From positions 1 through 29,793 of the forward strand of contig JBQTHV010000146.1 of assembly GCA_052389555.1 (NCBI GenBank): a stretch of DNA of 29,793 bases. The letters run 5' to 3'. Origin of the DNA: JABFSM01 sp052389555. Lineage in GTDB: Bacteria > Gemmatimonadota > Gemmatimonadetes > Gemmatimonadales > GWC2-71-9. Made by a program: the position numbers and the translations under genes. The notes beneath the pieces are model-generated. The model worked only from the letters and a program-made list of their open reading frames with translations. It had not been told where the DNA came from and did not search any database. Of the stretch, positions 1-7,890 are shown one piece after another. The first letter of the stretch is position 1; every line of letters begins with the position of its first letter.

Positions 1-1
1 A

Positions 2-148
2 AAGCGGCGGCGGCAGGCGCGGCGCGAACGCCTGGCCGGGCTCACCCCATTCGATCCGGCGCGGCCGGAGCAACCCGCCCCGATGGAGGAGATTTCGGCC
101 GAGGAACTGATCGAGGCGCACCGCGCCCGCCGGAAAGCCGATGAGTGA
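2..148 (+). CDS. C-terminal fragment of an unrecognised protein
   Basis: The frame is open from the window edge to a TGA at 146-148. It encodes about 48 residues, rich in Arg, Ala and Glu, ending in an acidic-basic helix-like tail. Third codon positions are mostly G or C, as in the real genes here, and the stop overlaps the start of the downstream recombinase by 8 bases, so the two are probably co-transcribed. The fragment is too short and too compositionally biased to assign a family. Confidence 0.5.
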   Translation, partial: KRRRQARRERLAGLTPFDPARPEQPAPMEEISAEELIEAHRARRKADE

Positions 149-1076
149 GCTCAGGAAGCGCCGAGTGCCGAGCGCCGAGCCGCCGAGCACCGCCTTCCTG
201 CTCGATCAGTTCCGAGACCACCTGAGTCTCGAGGCCGGCGCGAGCCCTCACACGGTCGAGAACTACCTGCGCGACCTCCGCCGGTTCGTCCGGTTCGCCG
301 AATCGAAGCGGGTTAGGGGACCTGGGGCGGTGAGCCGGGCGCTTTTGCGTGATTTCGTGTTCGCACTCAAGGACCTGGGACTGGCTCCCGCCACCATCCG
401 CCGCCAGGTGTCCGCCCTGCACACCTATTTCGGCTTTCTGGTCGGCGAAGGAACCCTGGTGGCGGATCCCAGCGACCGCCTCGAGACACCCAAGCGGGGG
501 CGGACCCTGCCCACCGTGCTCACGGTCCCGGAAGTGGAGACGCTGCTGGCCGCGCCGTCCATCGAGGAGCGGCTGGGCTGGCGGGACCGCGCGCTGCTCG
601 AGCTCGCTTATGGGGCCGGGCTCCGGGTCTCCGAGCTGTGCCGGCTCACCCTCGACGATCTCCAGTTCACCGACGGCGTCGTCCGTGTCATGGGGAAGGG
701 GAGCAAGGAGCGGCTGGTGCCGCTGGGCCGCAAATCGATCGGGTCGGTCTCGGTGTATCTCAACACCATCCGGCCCGAGCTTGACCGCGGCAGAACCCAG
801 CGCCGCGTGCTGCTGAACGCGCGGGGAACGCCCCTGTCGCGGGTCGGGGCCTGGGGGGTCATCAAGCAGGCGGCCCGGCGAGCCGGGATCAGGAAACGGG
901 TCACCCCCCACACGCTGCGACATTCTTTCGCGACCCACCTCCTCGAGGGAGGCGCCGATCTTCGGGCGGTGCAGGAGATGCTGGGCCATGCCGACCTCTC
1001 GACCACCCAGATCTACACCCATGTGGACCGCGAATATCTGCGAAAAGTCCACCGGCGGTTTCATCCTCGGGGCTGA
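141..1076 (+). CDS. xerD: Tyrosine site-specific recombinase, XerC/XerD type
   Basis: This 311-residue protein has the normal length and domain order of Xer recombinases: an N-terminal SAM-like core-binding domain (about residues 20-105) and a catalytic domain (about 125-305). The catalytic set is visible: Arg162 in GAGLRVSEL, Lys186, His257 and Arg260 in HTLRH, His283 in LGHADLSTTQ and the nucleophile Tyr292 in IYTHV. Xer proteins resolve chromosome dimers at dif together with FtsK. XerD is preferred over XerC because of the HxxHPRG-like C-terminus, but the two are hard to separate by eye. The ATG at 141 overlaps the preceding stop. Residues 8-17 (around PSAEPPST) are an extension encoded by a GCCGAGC heptamer array. 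Confidence 0.9.
   Translation: MSELRKRRVPSAEPPSTAFLLDQFRDHLSLEAGASPHTVENYLRDLRRFVRFAESKRVRGPGAVSRALLRDFVFALKDLGLAPATIRRQVSALHTYFGFLVGEGTLVADPSDRLETPKRGRTLPTVLTVPEVETLLAAPSIEERLGWRDRALLELAYGAGLRVSELCRLTLDDLQFTDGVVRVMGKGSKERLVPLGRKSIGSVSVYLNTIRPELDRGRTQRRVLLNARGTPLSRVGAWGVIKQAARRAGIRKRVTPHTLRHSFATHLLEGGADLRAVQEMLGHADLSTTQIYTHVDREYLRKVHRRFHPRG
160..188 (+). repeat. GCCGAGY heptamer array in the xerD 5' end
   Basis: Three contiguous heptamers GCCGAGT, GCCGAGC, GCCGAGC (160-180) are followed, after one extra C, by a fourth at 182-188. They lie in the N-terminal extension of XerD, before the core-binding domain. An 18-base stretch of this array also occurs within rpoN near 8458, and a related one lies on the other strand at 9613-9650. 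Confidence 0.75.
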
Positions 1077-1145
1077 ACCTCGAGTGAAACCTGGCGGCCT
1101 CGAATTACGTCATTCTGAAGCAGCCATCCTCCCGCGGAGGATTCC

Positions 1146-1814
1146 ATGAGGAGCTACTGGACAAAGATTGCCCTCGGCGCCGTGCTGGTGTTCGGGCTCG
1201 GGTATGCCGCCTTCGCCGCGGGCCGCAATTTCGTGGGCCATTTCAAATCGGACGAGGGGATTACCATACCGCTCGGGTCCTTTGTCCCCTTCAAGCTGGA
1301 CGGTCAAAAGCTGGGGACCATCCGTTCCATAACCTTTCAGCGCAGCGCGTCTGAATCCCCCGGTGGACGTCGGGCGTTGAGCGGCTTCGTGCTCCGGACT
1401 CGGCTGGAAGATTCGGCCGCCTTCGAACGGGTGCGGGACTGCAAGCTCTCGGTGACCGATCCCGAGCACATCGATGAGCGAACCACCTTTTTCTGTCTGC
1501 CTGCCGACAGCGGCTACGAAGCTTTCGGCGAGGTCCGTATGGAGCTTCGAGTCGGCAACGACAGCCGGACCGTGATTCAGCCACTCTTGCTGCCGCAGGC
1601 CGTGGTTCAGGACCTCCGCCGGAAGGGACCTCTGGGAACCTCCCACTCTTTGGGAGACTCGATTGCAGCCGAGGTAAGATCCAGGGTCCGGGTGCAATCT
1701 CGGGCCTATTCGGATTCGGTTCGCGCCGTTAGGCTGGAAGAGGACGCGCGGCGGATGCAGCAGCAGGCCGACTCTCTGAAGGCACGTGCCCAGAAGCCAC
1801 CTCCGACTCCCTAA
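1146..1814 (+). CDS. Unknown anchored protein with C-terminal coiled coil
   Basis: This is a 222-residue protein of unrecognised family. A hydrophobic segment at about residues 9-27 after MRSYWTK looks like an uncleaved N-terminal anchor, with most of the protein probably on the periplasmic side. The middle (about 40-160) looks beta-rich and contains two cysteines (in RDCKLSV and FFCLPAD) that could pair. The tail (about 175-215), rich in Arg, Glu, Gln and Ala with SDSVRAVRLEEDARR, is predicted coiled coil, and the last residues are proline-rich. A strong GGAGG at 1136-1140 sits five bases before the ATG. It stands alone between xerD and a terminator. No function is claimed. Confidence 0.75.
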   Translation: MRSYWTKIALGAVLVFGLGYAAFAAGRNFVGHFKSDEGITIPLGSFVPFKLDGQKLGTIRSITFQRSASESPGGRRALSGFVLRTRLEDSAAFERVRDCKLSVTDPEHIDERTTFFCLPADSGYEAFGEVRMELRVGNDSRTVIQPLLLPQAVVQDLRRKGPLGTSHSLGDSIAAEVRSRVRVQSRAYSDSVRAVRLEEDARRMQQQADSLKARAQKPPPTP

Positions 1815-1845
1815 ATCTTTATACGGCCATTTCTTAGACAACCGG

Positions 1846-1891
1846 GCGCGGCGCGGCACGACTTTTGACTTGGCCCCGCCGCGCTTTTACT
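1846..1891 (+). terminator. Rho-independent terminator upstream of kdsB
   Basis: GCGCGGCG at 1846-1853 pairs perfectly with CGCCGCGC at 1877-1884. After one mismatch the stem continues for three more pairs inward (1855-1857 with 1873-1875), and TTTT follows at 1885-1888. It would end transcription of the preceding unknown gene and separate it from the Kdo/Lpt operon. The T-run lies within 15 bases of the kdsB start, so the hairpin might instead form in the kdsB leader. Confidence 0.6.
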
Positions 1892-1898
1892 TTGGGAG

Positions 1899-2624
1899 AT
1901 GCCCGTCCTCGGCGTCATTCCCGCACGACTGGGTTCGACGCGGCTGCCGCGAAAGCCTTTGCAGCCTGTGGGCGGAGTCCCCCTGGTGGTTCGAGTTGCG
2001 CAGCGGGTGCGCGCTCATGGGGTAGTCGATCGCCTGGTCATCGCCACCGACTCGCCGGAAGTCGAAGGAGTGATCCGGCATGCCGGTTTCGAAGCAGTCC
2101 TTACCTCGCCTCTCCATCCCAGCGGCACGGACCGGGTCTTCGAAGTCGCTTCCCGGTCCGAGTTTGCCGGTTTCGACGCAATCCTGAATGTCCAGGGTGA
2201 CGAACCTTTCGTGTCGCACGCTGCACTGGCCGGCGCGCTCGCCCAGCTTCGCCTGGGTTTCGACCTGGGGACGGTGGCCGCACCGCTTGCCGCGGAGCAC
2301 CACGACGATCTCACGCGGGTGAAGGTCATGATGGATCCAGCGGGACGAGCGCTGACCTTCTCCCGGAGCGCAATCCCGGGTGGCACCAACTGGCTCCATC
2401 TGGGCGTCTACGCCTACCAGCGCCCGGCGCTGGAACGGGTCGCCCGGCATGCGCCCATCCCCGAAGAGCAGGCACAGCGACTGGAACAGCTCCGAGCATT
2501 GGGACTAGGGCTCCGGATCGGGGTGGCGATCGTGGATAAGCCGGCCGGCCCCTCGGTCGACACGGAAGCCGATCTCGCCGAAGCGGAAACGCACTGGACT
2601 CTCTTGACCGAGGTATCTCGATGA
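1899..2624 (+). CDS. kdsB: 3-deoxy-manno-octulosonate cytidylyltransferase (CMP-Kdo synthetase)
   Basis: It activates Kdo with CTP to CMP-Kdo in the cytosol, the donor for the inner core of LPS. The 241-residue length is normal. Family motifs are clear: IPARLGSTRLPRKPL at residues 7-21 (nucleotide loop), TSPLHPSGTDR at 69-79 and the metal-binding NVQGDEPF with Asp101. The ATG at 1899 is preceded by GGGAG at close spacing. The stop overlaps the pyrG start as ATGA, so the CTP producer and the CTP consumer are translationally coupled. It opens the seven-gene Kdo/Lpt/rpoN operon. Confidence 0.95.
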   Translation: MPVLGVIPARLGSTRLPRKPLQPVGGVPLVVRVAQRVRAHGVVDRLVIATDSPEVEGVIRHAGFEAVLTSPLHPSGTDRVFEVASRSEFAGFDAILNVQGDEPFVSHAALAGALAQLRLGFDLGTVAAPLAAEHHDDLTRVKVMMDPAGRALTFSRSAIPGGTNWLHLGVYAYQRPALERVARHAPIPEEQAQRLEQLRALGLGLRIGVAIVDKPAGPSVDTEADLAEAETHWTLLTEVSR

Positions 2625-4291
2625 CCACTGGAGCCGGGAACACCAAGTACATCTTCGTTACGGGTGGTGTGGTGTCCTCCCTCGGCAAGGGGATTGCCGC
2701 GGCCTCGCTAGGCCGGCTCCTGGTCGAGCGAGGCCTCTCGGTCACCATGCTCAAGTTCGACCCGTACATCAACGTGGATCCCGGCACCATGTCGCCGTTC
2801 CAGCACGGCGAGGTATACGTCACCGACGACGGAGCGGAAACCGATCTCGACCTCGGCCACTACGAGCGGTTCATCGAGCGCTCGCTCTCTCAGCAGAACA
2901 ACGTGACCACCGGCCGGGTGTACCAGACCGTGATCAGCAAGGAGCGCCGGGGTGAGTTCCTGGGCTCGACGGTGCAGGTGGTGCCGCACATCACCGACGA
3001 GATCAAGCAGGCGATCCGGCGGATCGCACCCGAGCAGGACATCGTCCTCATCGAAGTCGGCGGGACGGTCGGTGACATCGAGTCGCTCCCGTTCCTGGAG
3101 GCGATTCGGCAGTTCCGTCAGGAAGTGGGCCGCGACAACGCGATCAACATCCATCTCACCCTGGTCCCCTACATCTCGGCTACCGGCGAGCTCAAGACCA
3201 AACCGACCCAGCATTCGGTGCGGGAGCTCATGGAAATCGGGATTCAGCCGGACCTGCTGATCTGTCGCAGCGAGCAGCCGCTCAGTGCCGAGATCAAGCG
3301 CAAGATCGCGCTGTTTTGCAACGTCGATTTCGAGTGCGTGATCGAGAGCCCCGACGTGCAGTCGATCTACGAGATTCCGCTCCGCTTCCAGGAGCAGGGT
3401 CTTGACCGGGTGGTCTGCGAGCGTCTCCGCCTCGAGACCAAGGAACCGGACCTGGGGCCCTGGAAGGCCATGACCGAGAAGATCCTGCGGCCGGCTGAGC
3501 GGGTTAGGATTGCCGTGGTCGGCAAGTACACCGACCTGCACGACGCCTACAAGTCAGTGCAGGAGGCGCTGCTGCACGGCGGCATCCCGAACGATGTAGG
3601 GGTCGACATTGTGTGGGTGGGCAGCGACCAGTTCACCGACCAGGCCGCCGCCGCTGAGCTCTTGGGCGACAAGCATGCGCTCCTGGTACCGGGCGGCTTC
3701 GGGTTGCGCGGAGTCGAGGGAATGGTCGAGGCCATCCGCTGGGCCCGCGAACACGGCGTCCCGTTCTTCGGGATTTGCCTGGGGCTCCAGATGGCCATCA
3801 TCGAATTCGCCCGGAATGCCTGCGGGCTGGCCGGCAGCAACAGCACGGAGTTCGAGCCCGAGTGCGAGGTTCCGGTCATCGCGCTGCTCGCCTCGCAGCG
3901 CGACGTGGCGAATCTTGGCGGTACGATGCGTCTAGGTGCCTATCCGGCCCGGCTGCGGACCGGCAGTCTCGCCGCCCGAGCATATGGGGCGACCGAGATC
4001 AGCGAGCGGCACCGGCACCGCTGGGAGGTCAGCAATGCCTATCGCGACGTGCTGGCCGAGCACGGGCTCCGCCTGAGCGGGCAGTCCCCCGATGGGAGTC
4101 TGGTCGAGATCGTCGAGCTGCCGGACCATCCGTGGTTCCTGGGCTGCCAGTTCCACCCCGAGCTCAAGTCGCGGCCCATGCGGCCGCATCCGCTCTTCGC
4201 GTCATTTATCGCCGCCGCCCGGCGCCGTGCCGATCAGCTCTCCGGGCGGACCAGTCGCGCGGTGCAGGAGCTGATCGAAGCGAGCAAGTGA
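2621..4291 (+). CDS. pyrG: CTP synthase (glutamine hydrolysing)
   Basis: It converts UTP, ATP and glutamine to CTP. The 556-residue protein has the usual two halves. The synthetase domain (about 1-270) has GGVVSSLGKGIAAASLG with the phosphate-binding loop and GEVYVTDDGAETDLDLGHYERF. The class I glutamine amidotransferase domain (about 295-540) has the nucleophile Cys386 in GICLGLQ and the partners His512 and Glu514 in FHPE. It overlaps kdsB and kdsA by four bases on each side (ATGA, GTGA). Insertion of pyrG between kdsB and kdsA makes metabolic sense, because KdsB consumes CTP. The GGGTTAGG word at 3501-3508 encodes Val-Arg with GTT AGG. Confidence 0.97.
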   Translation: MTTGAGNTKYIFVTGGVVSSLGKGIAAASLGRLLVERGLSVTMLKFDPYINVDPGTMSPFQHGEVYVTDDGAETDLDLGHYERFIERSLSQQNNVTTGRVYQTVISKERRGEFLGSTVQVVPHITDEIKQAIRRIAPEQDIVLIEVGGTVGDIESLPFLEAIRQFRQEVGRDNAINIHLTLVPYISATGELKTKPTQHSVRELMEIGIQPDLLICRSEQPLSAEIKRKIALFCNVDFECVIESPDVQSIYEIPLRFQEQGLDRVVCERLRLETKEPDLGPWKAMTEKILRPAERVRIAVVGKYTDLHDAYKSVQEALLHGGIPNDVGVDIVWVGSDQFTDQAAAAELLGDKHALLVPGGFGLRGVEGMVEAIRWAREHGVPFFGICLGLQMAIIEFARNACGLAGSNSTEFEPECEVPVIALLASQRDVANLGGTMRLGAYPARLRTGSLAARAYGATEISERHRHRWEVSNAYRDVLAEHGLRLSGQSPDGSLVEIVELPDHPWFLGCQFHPELKSRPMRPHPLFASFIAAARRRADQLSGRTSRAVQELIEASK

Positions 4292-5094
4292 GCGGATGGC
4301 GGTTTTCCCCTGGGCCTTTTCTGATCGCCGGGCCGTGCGTGGCCGAAGAGGGGGAGCTGTTGCCCCGAGTCGCGGAGGCGCTGGCCGAGCTGGGCCGACG
4401 GTTGGGAATTCCGGTCTGCTTCAAGGCGAGCTTCGACAAGGCGAATCGCGCGAGACCGACCTCGGCGCGAGGCCCAGGGCTCGAGCGCGGGTTGGCGCTG
4501 CTCGAACAAGCGCGCCGCGCGAGTGGACTGCCAGTGCTCACCGATGTCCACGAAGCCTCCCAAGCCGTGCCCGTGGCACAAGTGGTGGACGTCCTCCAGG
4601 TCCCGGCGTTCCTGTGTCGGCAGACCGACCTGCTGGTCGCATGTGGCCGCACCGGCAAGCCGGTGAATATCAAGAAGGGCCAGTGGATGTCGCCGGAGGA
4701 GATGGGCGGGGCGGTCGAGAAGGTGAAGCGGGGGGGAGCCGGCGACGTAGCGGTAACCGAGCGGGGCACCTTCTTCGGGTATGGGGATCTGGTAGTGGAT
4801 TTCCGGAACATCGCGCGGCTCCGGGCTTCGACCGGAACGCCGGTCATCTTCGACGCGACGCACTCGGTGCAACGGCCCGGCCGGGGTGCCGCCGGAACGA
4901 GCGGGGGCAATCGCGAAGCGATTCCCGATCTGCTCGCCGCCGCCGCCGCGGCTGGTATCGACGGATTCTATCTGGAGACCCATCCCGATCCGGCGCGGGC
5001 GCCGAGCGATCCCGAGACGCAGTGGCCGCTGGATCGGCTGGAAGGCTTGCTTACGAGAACTCTTCGGATCTGGAGAGCGGCAAGAGAACCATGA
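4288..5094 (+). CDS. kdsA: 3-deoxy-8-phosphooctulonate synthase (Kdo-8-P synthase)
   Basis: It condenses phosphoenolpyruvate with arabinose-5-phosphate to Kdo-8-phosphate. I place the start at GTG 4288, which overlaps the pyrG stop as GTGA and gives MSGWRFSPGPFLIAGPCV and 268 residues; an ATG start in this frame would lie far upstream inside pyrG. Motifs: FKASFDKANR, TDVHEASQA, QVPAFLCRQTDLL, NIKKGQWMSP, FFGYGDLVVDFR, FDATHSVQ and the C-terminal FYLETHPDP. The residue after GP is Cys17, where metal-independent enzymes such as E. coli KdsA have Asn, so this should be a metal-dependent (Aquifex-type) enzyme. The arabinose-5-phosphate isomerase and Kdo-8-P phosphatase genes that often follow kdsA are absent here. 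Confidence 0.93.
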   Translation: MSGWRFSPGPFLIAGPCVAEEGELLPRVAEALAELGRRLGIPVCFKASFDKANRARPTSARGPGLERGLALLEQARRASGLPVLTDVHEASQAVPVAQVVDVLQVPAFLCRQTDLLVACGRTGKPVNIKKGQWMSPEEMGGAVEKVKRGGAGDVAVTERGTFFGYGDLVVDFRNIARLRASTGTPVIFDATHSVQRPGRGAAGTSGGNREAIPDLLAAAAAAGIDGFYLETHPDPARAPSDPETQWPLDRLEGLLTRTLRIWRAAREP

Positions 5095-5720
5095 GCCCGT
5101 CAAGAAGGGAATGGGGAATGGGGAATGGGGAATGGGAGGTGGCCCGTAAGCCCCCCATTCCCCACTCCCCACTCCCTATTCCCTGGTTAGCTGTGCTCTG
5201 GGCCGTCGCGGGGTGCACCCAGACCGGCGTCACGACCCGGGAGACTGGCGAGCGCGCCGACAGCGCCGACCAGATCATGATGGGCATGATCACGCAGCTG
5301 ACCGAGAACGGCGTGTTGCGCAGCTACGTGGAGGCCGATACCGCCTACCTGTATCAGAACCAGCAGGTCACCGACCTGCGCGGGTTACGGATCCGCCTGC
5401 TCGATGCCCAGGGCAACCAGACGAGCACCCTCACCGCCCGCCAGGGGACCTACAGCAGCGTGAACGGAAAGCTCGATGCGCGTGGCAACGTTGTGGTCGA
5501 AACCACCGATGGCCGCCGGCTGCGGACTCAGCATCTCATTTACGACAAGGTGTCGAACCGAGTGGAAAGCGACAGCGCGTTCACCTACGAATCGCCGAGC
5601 GAGCAGGGCTCGGGATCGGCCTTCCGCTCGGACATCGAATTCAAGAATCTGGAGGTCAATAATCCCCGCGGGTTCCAGAAGGGGAAGGGGATTCTGATTC
5701 CGAGGCCGGGGGGGCAATGA
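5091..5720 (+). CDS. lptC: LPS export protein LptC, probable lipoprotein
   Basis: LptC passes LPS from the LptBFG ABC transporter to LptA in the periplasm. The 209-residue protein starts at ATG 5091, overlapping the kdsA stop as ATGA. The N-terminus ends in a hydrophobic stretch and a lipobox-like AVAGC (Cys at about residue 42), suggesting a lipoprotein rather than the usual transmembrane anchor. Residues from about 60 on form the LptC/OstA beta-strand fold (SYVEADTAYLYQNQQVTDLRG; ARQGTYSSVNGKLDARGNVVV). Residues 6-33 are encoded by a heptamer hairpin (5107-5185), giving an unusually long proline-rich n-region. Assignment rests on fold-like repeats plus position between kdsA and the lptA-type gene. 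Confidence 0.85.
   Translation: MSPSRREWGMGNGEWEVARKPPIPHSPLPIPWLAVLWAVAGCTQTGVTTRETGERADSADQIMMGMITQLTENGVLRSYVEADTAYLYQNQQVTDLRGLRIRLLDAQGNQTSTLTARQGTYSSVNGKLDARGNVVVETTDGRRLRTQHLIYDKVSNRVESDSAFTYESPSEQGSGSAFRSDIEFKNLEVNNPRGFQKGKGILIPRPGGQ
5107..5185 (+). repeat. Inverted heptamer array (hairpin) in the lptC 5' end
   Basis: The left arm is four perfect GGGAATG units (5107-5134). The right arm is CCCCATT, CCCCACT, CCCCACT, CCCTATT (5153-5180), the approximate reverse complement. The arms flank about 18 bases, so the mRNA can fold a long hairpin starting 16 bases after the lptC start codon. The left arm also has five runs of three or four G with three-base loops, a canonical G-quadruplex pattern on the mRNA-sense strand. 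A sister structure lies at 5729-5806. Confidence 0.85.
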
Positions 5721-7117
5721 CAAACTCAGGGAGTAGGGAGTGGCGAATAGGGAGTAGGGCGGCTCGCCTCAGAGTCCCTACTCCCTACCCCCTATTCCCT
5801 ATTCCCGTGCTGCTCGGTCTCCTTGCTACGCCGGCATTTGCGCAGAACCGGCCGTGCCAGCTCGAGATCCTGGGCGGCATGCGGCAAGTCGTTCGGACCC
5901 AGGTGACCCCCACGACGGAAAACTATTTCGGGGGAGGCAACCCGATTCGGCTGCGTTGCCGCGGCCAGAATGTGCGCATCTGGACCGACAGCATAGCATC
6001 CTACCAGGGCCAGGTGGTCCAGTTCATCGGCAACTTCCGCTACCAGGACGAGACCGCGCGGGTTAGGGCGGATTTCGGCACCTACATCCAGATGGACGAA
6101 CGCTGGGAAGCGCGCGGCAACGTGCGGTACGACAACATCCGCGACGGCTCCCGTCTCGAGGGCCCCTCGGTGAACTACAACCGGCGAGTCCAGGGAATCC
6201 ACGGCCTGGAGGAGGCCTTCGCGGACCAGCGGCCTCGCCTCACCCTCCCGGTTCGCGAGGAGGGCGCCCGTGCGCCGGAACCGTACGTGATCGTAGCCGA
6301 TCGGCTCCGGCTGCGGGGTCAGAACCGGATGTGGGCGGGAGGAGCAGTCACCATTGACCGGAGCGACCTGCGCGGTCGGGGCGATTCGCTCGAGCTCGAC
6401 ACCAGTCCGATCGGGACCGGTGCGCTGATCGGCAGAGCCTCGATCCGACGCACGGCACAGGATACGTTCGCACTGGCGGGGAAGCGAATCGATCTCACCC
6501 TGGCCAATCGGGAGCTGACGTCGGTCACCGGACGGGATAGCTCGAGCGTGACGAGCCGCGATCTCGAGCTCACGGCGGAAGCGATCTGGCTCCGGCTCGT
6601 GGCCAAGCGCGTCGTCCAAACCACCGCGTGGGGCAAGCAGCCGCGCCCCGAAGCGATCGCGGAAGACTACCTGATCCGGGGCGATTCGCTGAATATCGAT
6701 ACTCCTGGCGAGGTACTGCGAGGCTTCCAGAGTTACGGCCGCGCGTGGGTCGGGTTCAGGCCGGACACCGCTCAGGGCCAGCGCGACTACATCGCCGGCG
6801 ACTCCATCTCGGCCGAATTCGTTGCGCGAGACACGGTGGCTCCCGGCCAGCGGCGTTCCGCGTTGCGCCGGCTGGAGGCTCGCCATCAGGCCGCGTCGTT
6901 CTACCGGGTGACTGTGCAGAACGCGCCGGGCGGGCGGCCCTCCATCAACTATTCCCGGGCCGATCGCATCGTCCTCTTCATGCAGCCCGGCGATTCGGTG
7001 AAAGTCGAGCGGGTGGAGATGTCGGGTAAGGTCGATGGCATCCAGCTCGAACCGACGGTGGCTCGGCCCGACACGGCGCGGCGACCCGGCCCCCTTTTGC
7101 CGGTGAGGCGGCCATGA
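5717..7117 (+). CDS. lptA: OstA/LptA-type LPS transport protein, long form
   Basis: The protein is 466 residues, against about 180 for classical LptA. It starts at ATG 5717, overlapping the lptC stop as ATGA. A signal peptide ends at about ATPAFA-QNRPC (cleavage near residue 43). The rest is built of repeated short beta-strand units typical of OstA/LptA beta-jellyroll proteins (SYQGQVVQFIGNFRYQDE, ARGNVRYDNIRDGSRLEGP, RMWAGGAVTIDRSD, RGDSLELDTS). It should form the periplasmic LPS bridge between LptC and the outer-membrane LptD, or a longer stretch of it. Much of the signal peptide n-region is encoded by a heptamer hairpin. The symbol is given by position and fold; it could equally be called an OstA-like protein. 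Confidence 0.75.
   Translation: MTNSGSREWRIGSRAARLRVPTPYPLFPIPVLLGLLATPAFAQNRPCQLEILGGMRQVVRTQVTPTTENYFGGGNPIRLRCRGQNVRIWTDSIASYQGQVVQFIGNFRYQDETARVRADFGTYIQMDERWEARGNVRYDNIRDGSRLEGPSVNYNRRVQGIHGLEEAFADQRPRLTLPVREEGARAPEPYVIVADRLRLRGQNRMWAGGAVTIDRSDLRGRGDSLELDTSPIGTGALIGRASIRRTAQDTFALAGKRIDLTLANRELTSVTGRDSSSVTSRDLELTAEAIWLRLVAKRVVQTTAWGKQPRPEAIAEDYLIRGDSLNIDTPGEVLRGFQSYGRAWVGFRPDTAQGQRDYIAGDSISAEFVARDTVAPGQRRSALRRLEARHQAASFYRVTVQNAPGGRPSINYSRADRIVLFMQPGDSVKVERVEMSGKVDGIQLEPTVARPDTARRPGPLLPVRRP
5729..5806 (+). repeat. Inverted heptamer array (hairpin) in the lptA 5' end
   Basis: The left arm is GGGAGTA, GGGAGTG, GCGAATA, GGGAGTA (5729-5756) plus GGG. The right arm is CCCTACT, CCCTACC, CCCTATT, CCCTATT (5776-5803) plus CCC. 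The array begins 12 bases after the start codon and is read in the same frame as the lptC copy: both proteins show REW early and a PIP motif just before the hydrophobic core. The two copies differ in many units, so they are related but not recent duplicates. Confidence 0.85.
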
Positions 7118-7890
7118 CGAGCAGCAACGGTGCCGGCCCCGGCAAGCTGATGGCGACTGACCTCCGCAAGTCGTTCAAGCGGCGGATGGTGGTGAAAGAC
7201 GTCGCCGTTGAGGTGACCCAGGGCGAGATCGTCGGCCTCCTCGGTCCCAACGGGGCGGGGAAGACCACGACCTTCTATCTCATTACCGGCCTGATCCGGC
7301 CGGACGCCGGGCATATCGAGCTAGACGGTAAAGACATCACCGGAGAGCCCATGTACCGCCGGGCCCGCCTGGGGATCGGTTACCTCGCGCAGGAACCCTC
7401 GGCCTTTCGGCGGATGAGCGTGGAAGAGAACGTGCTGGCGATTCTCGAGACCCTGTCACTCACGAAGGACGAGCGGCGGGACCGGCTCGAGCATTTGCTG
7501 GAAGAGCTCGGCATCAAGCATCTCCGCGACAACAAGGCCTATTCCCTTTCCGGCGGAGAGCGGCGCCGGCTCGAGATCACCCGCGCTCTGGTCACCCAGC
7601 CCAAATTCATGCTGCTCGACGAGCCGTTCGCCGGGGTCGATCCCATCGCCGTGCATGACATCCAGACCATCGTCGCCGGGCTGCGCCATCGGGGGATCGG
7701 AGTCTTGATCACCGACCATAGTGTCGAGCATATGTTCGAGGTGGTCGATCGAGCCTATATCATGTACGAGGGCGAGGTGCGGGCTGCGGGCACGGTGCGC
7801 GAGCTGGTCTTTAACGAGCAGGTCGCCGAGCTCTATCTCGGACCGACCATGACCGCACGGCTTCGGAGCCGGATGGAGCGGCAGCCATGA
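7114..7890 (+). CDS. lptB: LPS export ABC transporter ATP-binding protein
   Basis: This 258-residue cytosolic ATPase powers LPS extraction through LptFG. The ABC motifs are complete: Walker A GPNGAGKT (44-51), Q-loop near Gln93, signature LSGGE (145-149), Walker B FMLLDE (165-170) and the switch His202 in TDHSVEHM. The ERRRLEITRAL and EPFAGVDPIAV segments are typical of LptB. The ATG overlaps the lptA stop (ATGA), and the lptB stop overlaps rpoN the same way. lptF and lptG are not in the window; they usually lie elsewhere. Confidence 0.95.
   Translation: MTSSNGAGPGKLMATDLRKSFKRRMVVKDVAVEVTQGEIVGLLGPNGAGKTTTFYLITGLIRPDAGHIELDGKDITGEPMYRRARLGIGYLAQEPSAFRRMSVEENVLAILETLSLTKDERRDRLEHLLEELGIKHLRDNKAYSLSGGERRRLEITRALVTQPKFMLLDEPFAGVDPIAVHDIQTIVAGLRHRGIGVLITDHSVEHMFEVVDRAYIMYEGEVRAAGTVRELVFNEQVAELYLGPTMTARLRSRMERQP

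Noticed and set aside
309..317. Telomere-like TTAGGG repeats
   Set aside because: The word resembles a telomere unit but is never tandem, occurs singly within genes and is unrelated to chromosome ends.
42..1064. Long open frame on the strand opposite xerD
   Set aside because: It is antisense to a complete recombinase with all catalytic residues. The product is Arg/Pro/Gly-rich without domains, as expected for a shadow in GC-rich DNA. Similar antisense frames opposite other genes were rejected for the same reason.
141..1076. XerD as part of a mobile integrase module with att sites
   Set aside because: The sequence fits the housekeeping Xer type. No direct repeats, tRNA gene or phage genes adjoin it.
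4288..5094. kdsA starting at an upstream ATG in the same frame (3775)
   Set aside because: That start lies inside pyrG and adds about 170 residues with no similarity. The GTG at 4288 gives the normal length and a GTGA overlap.
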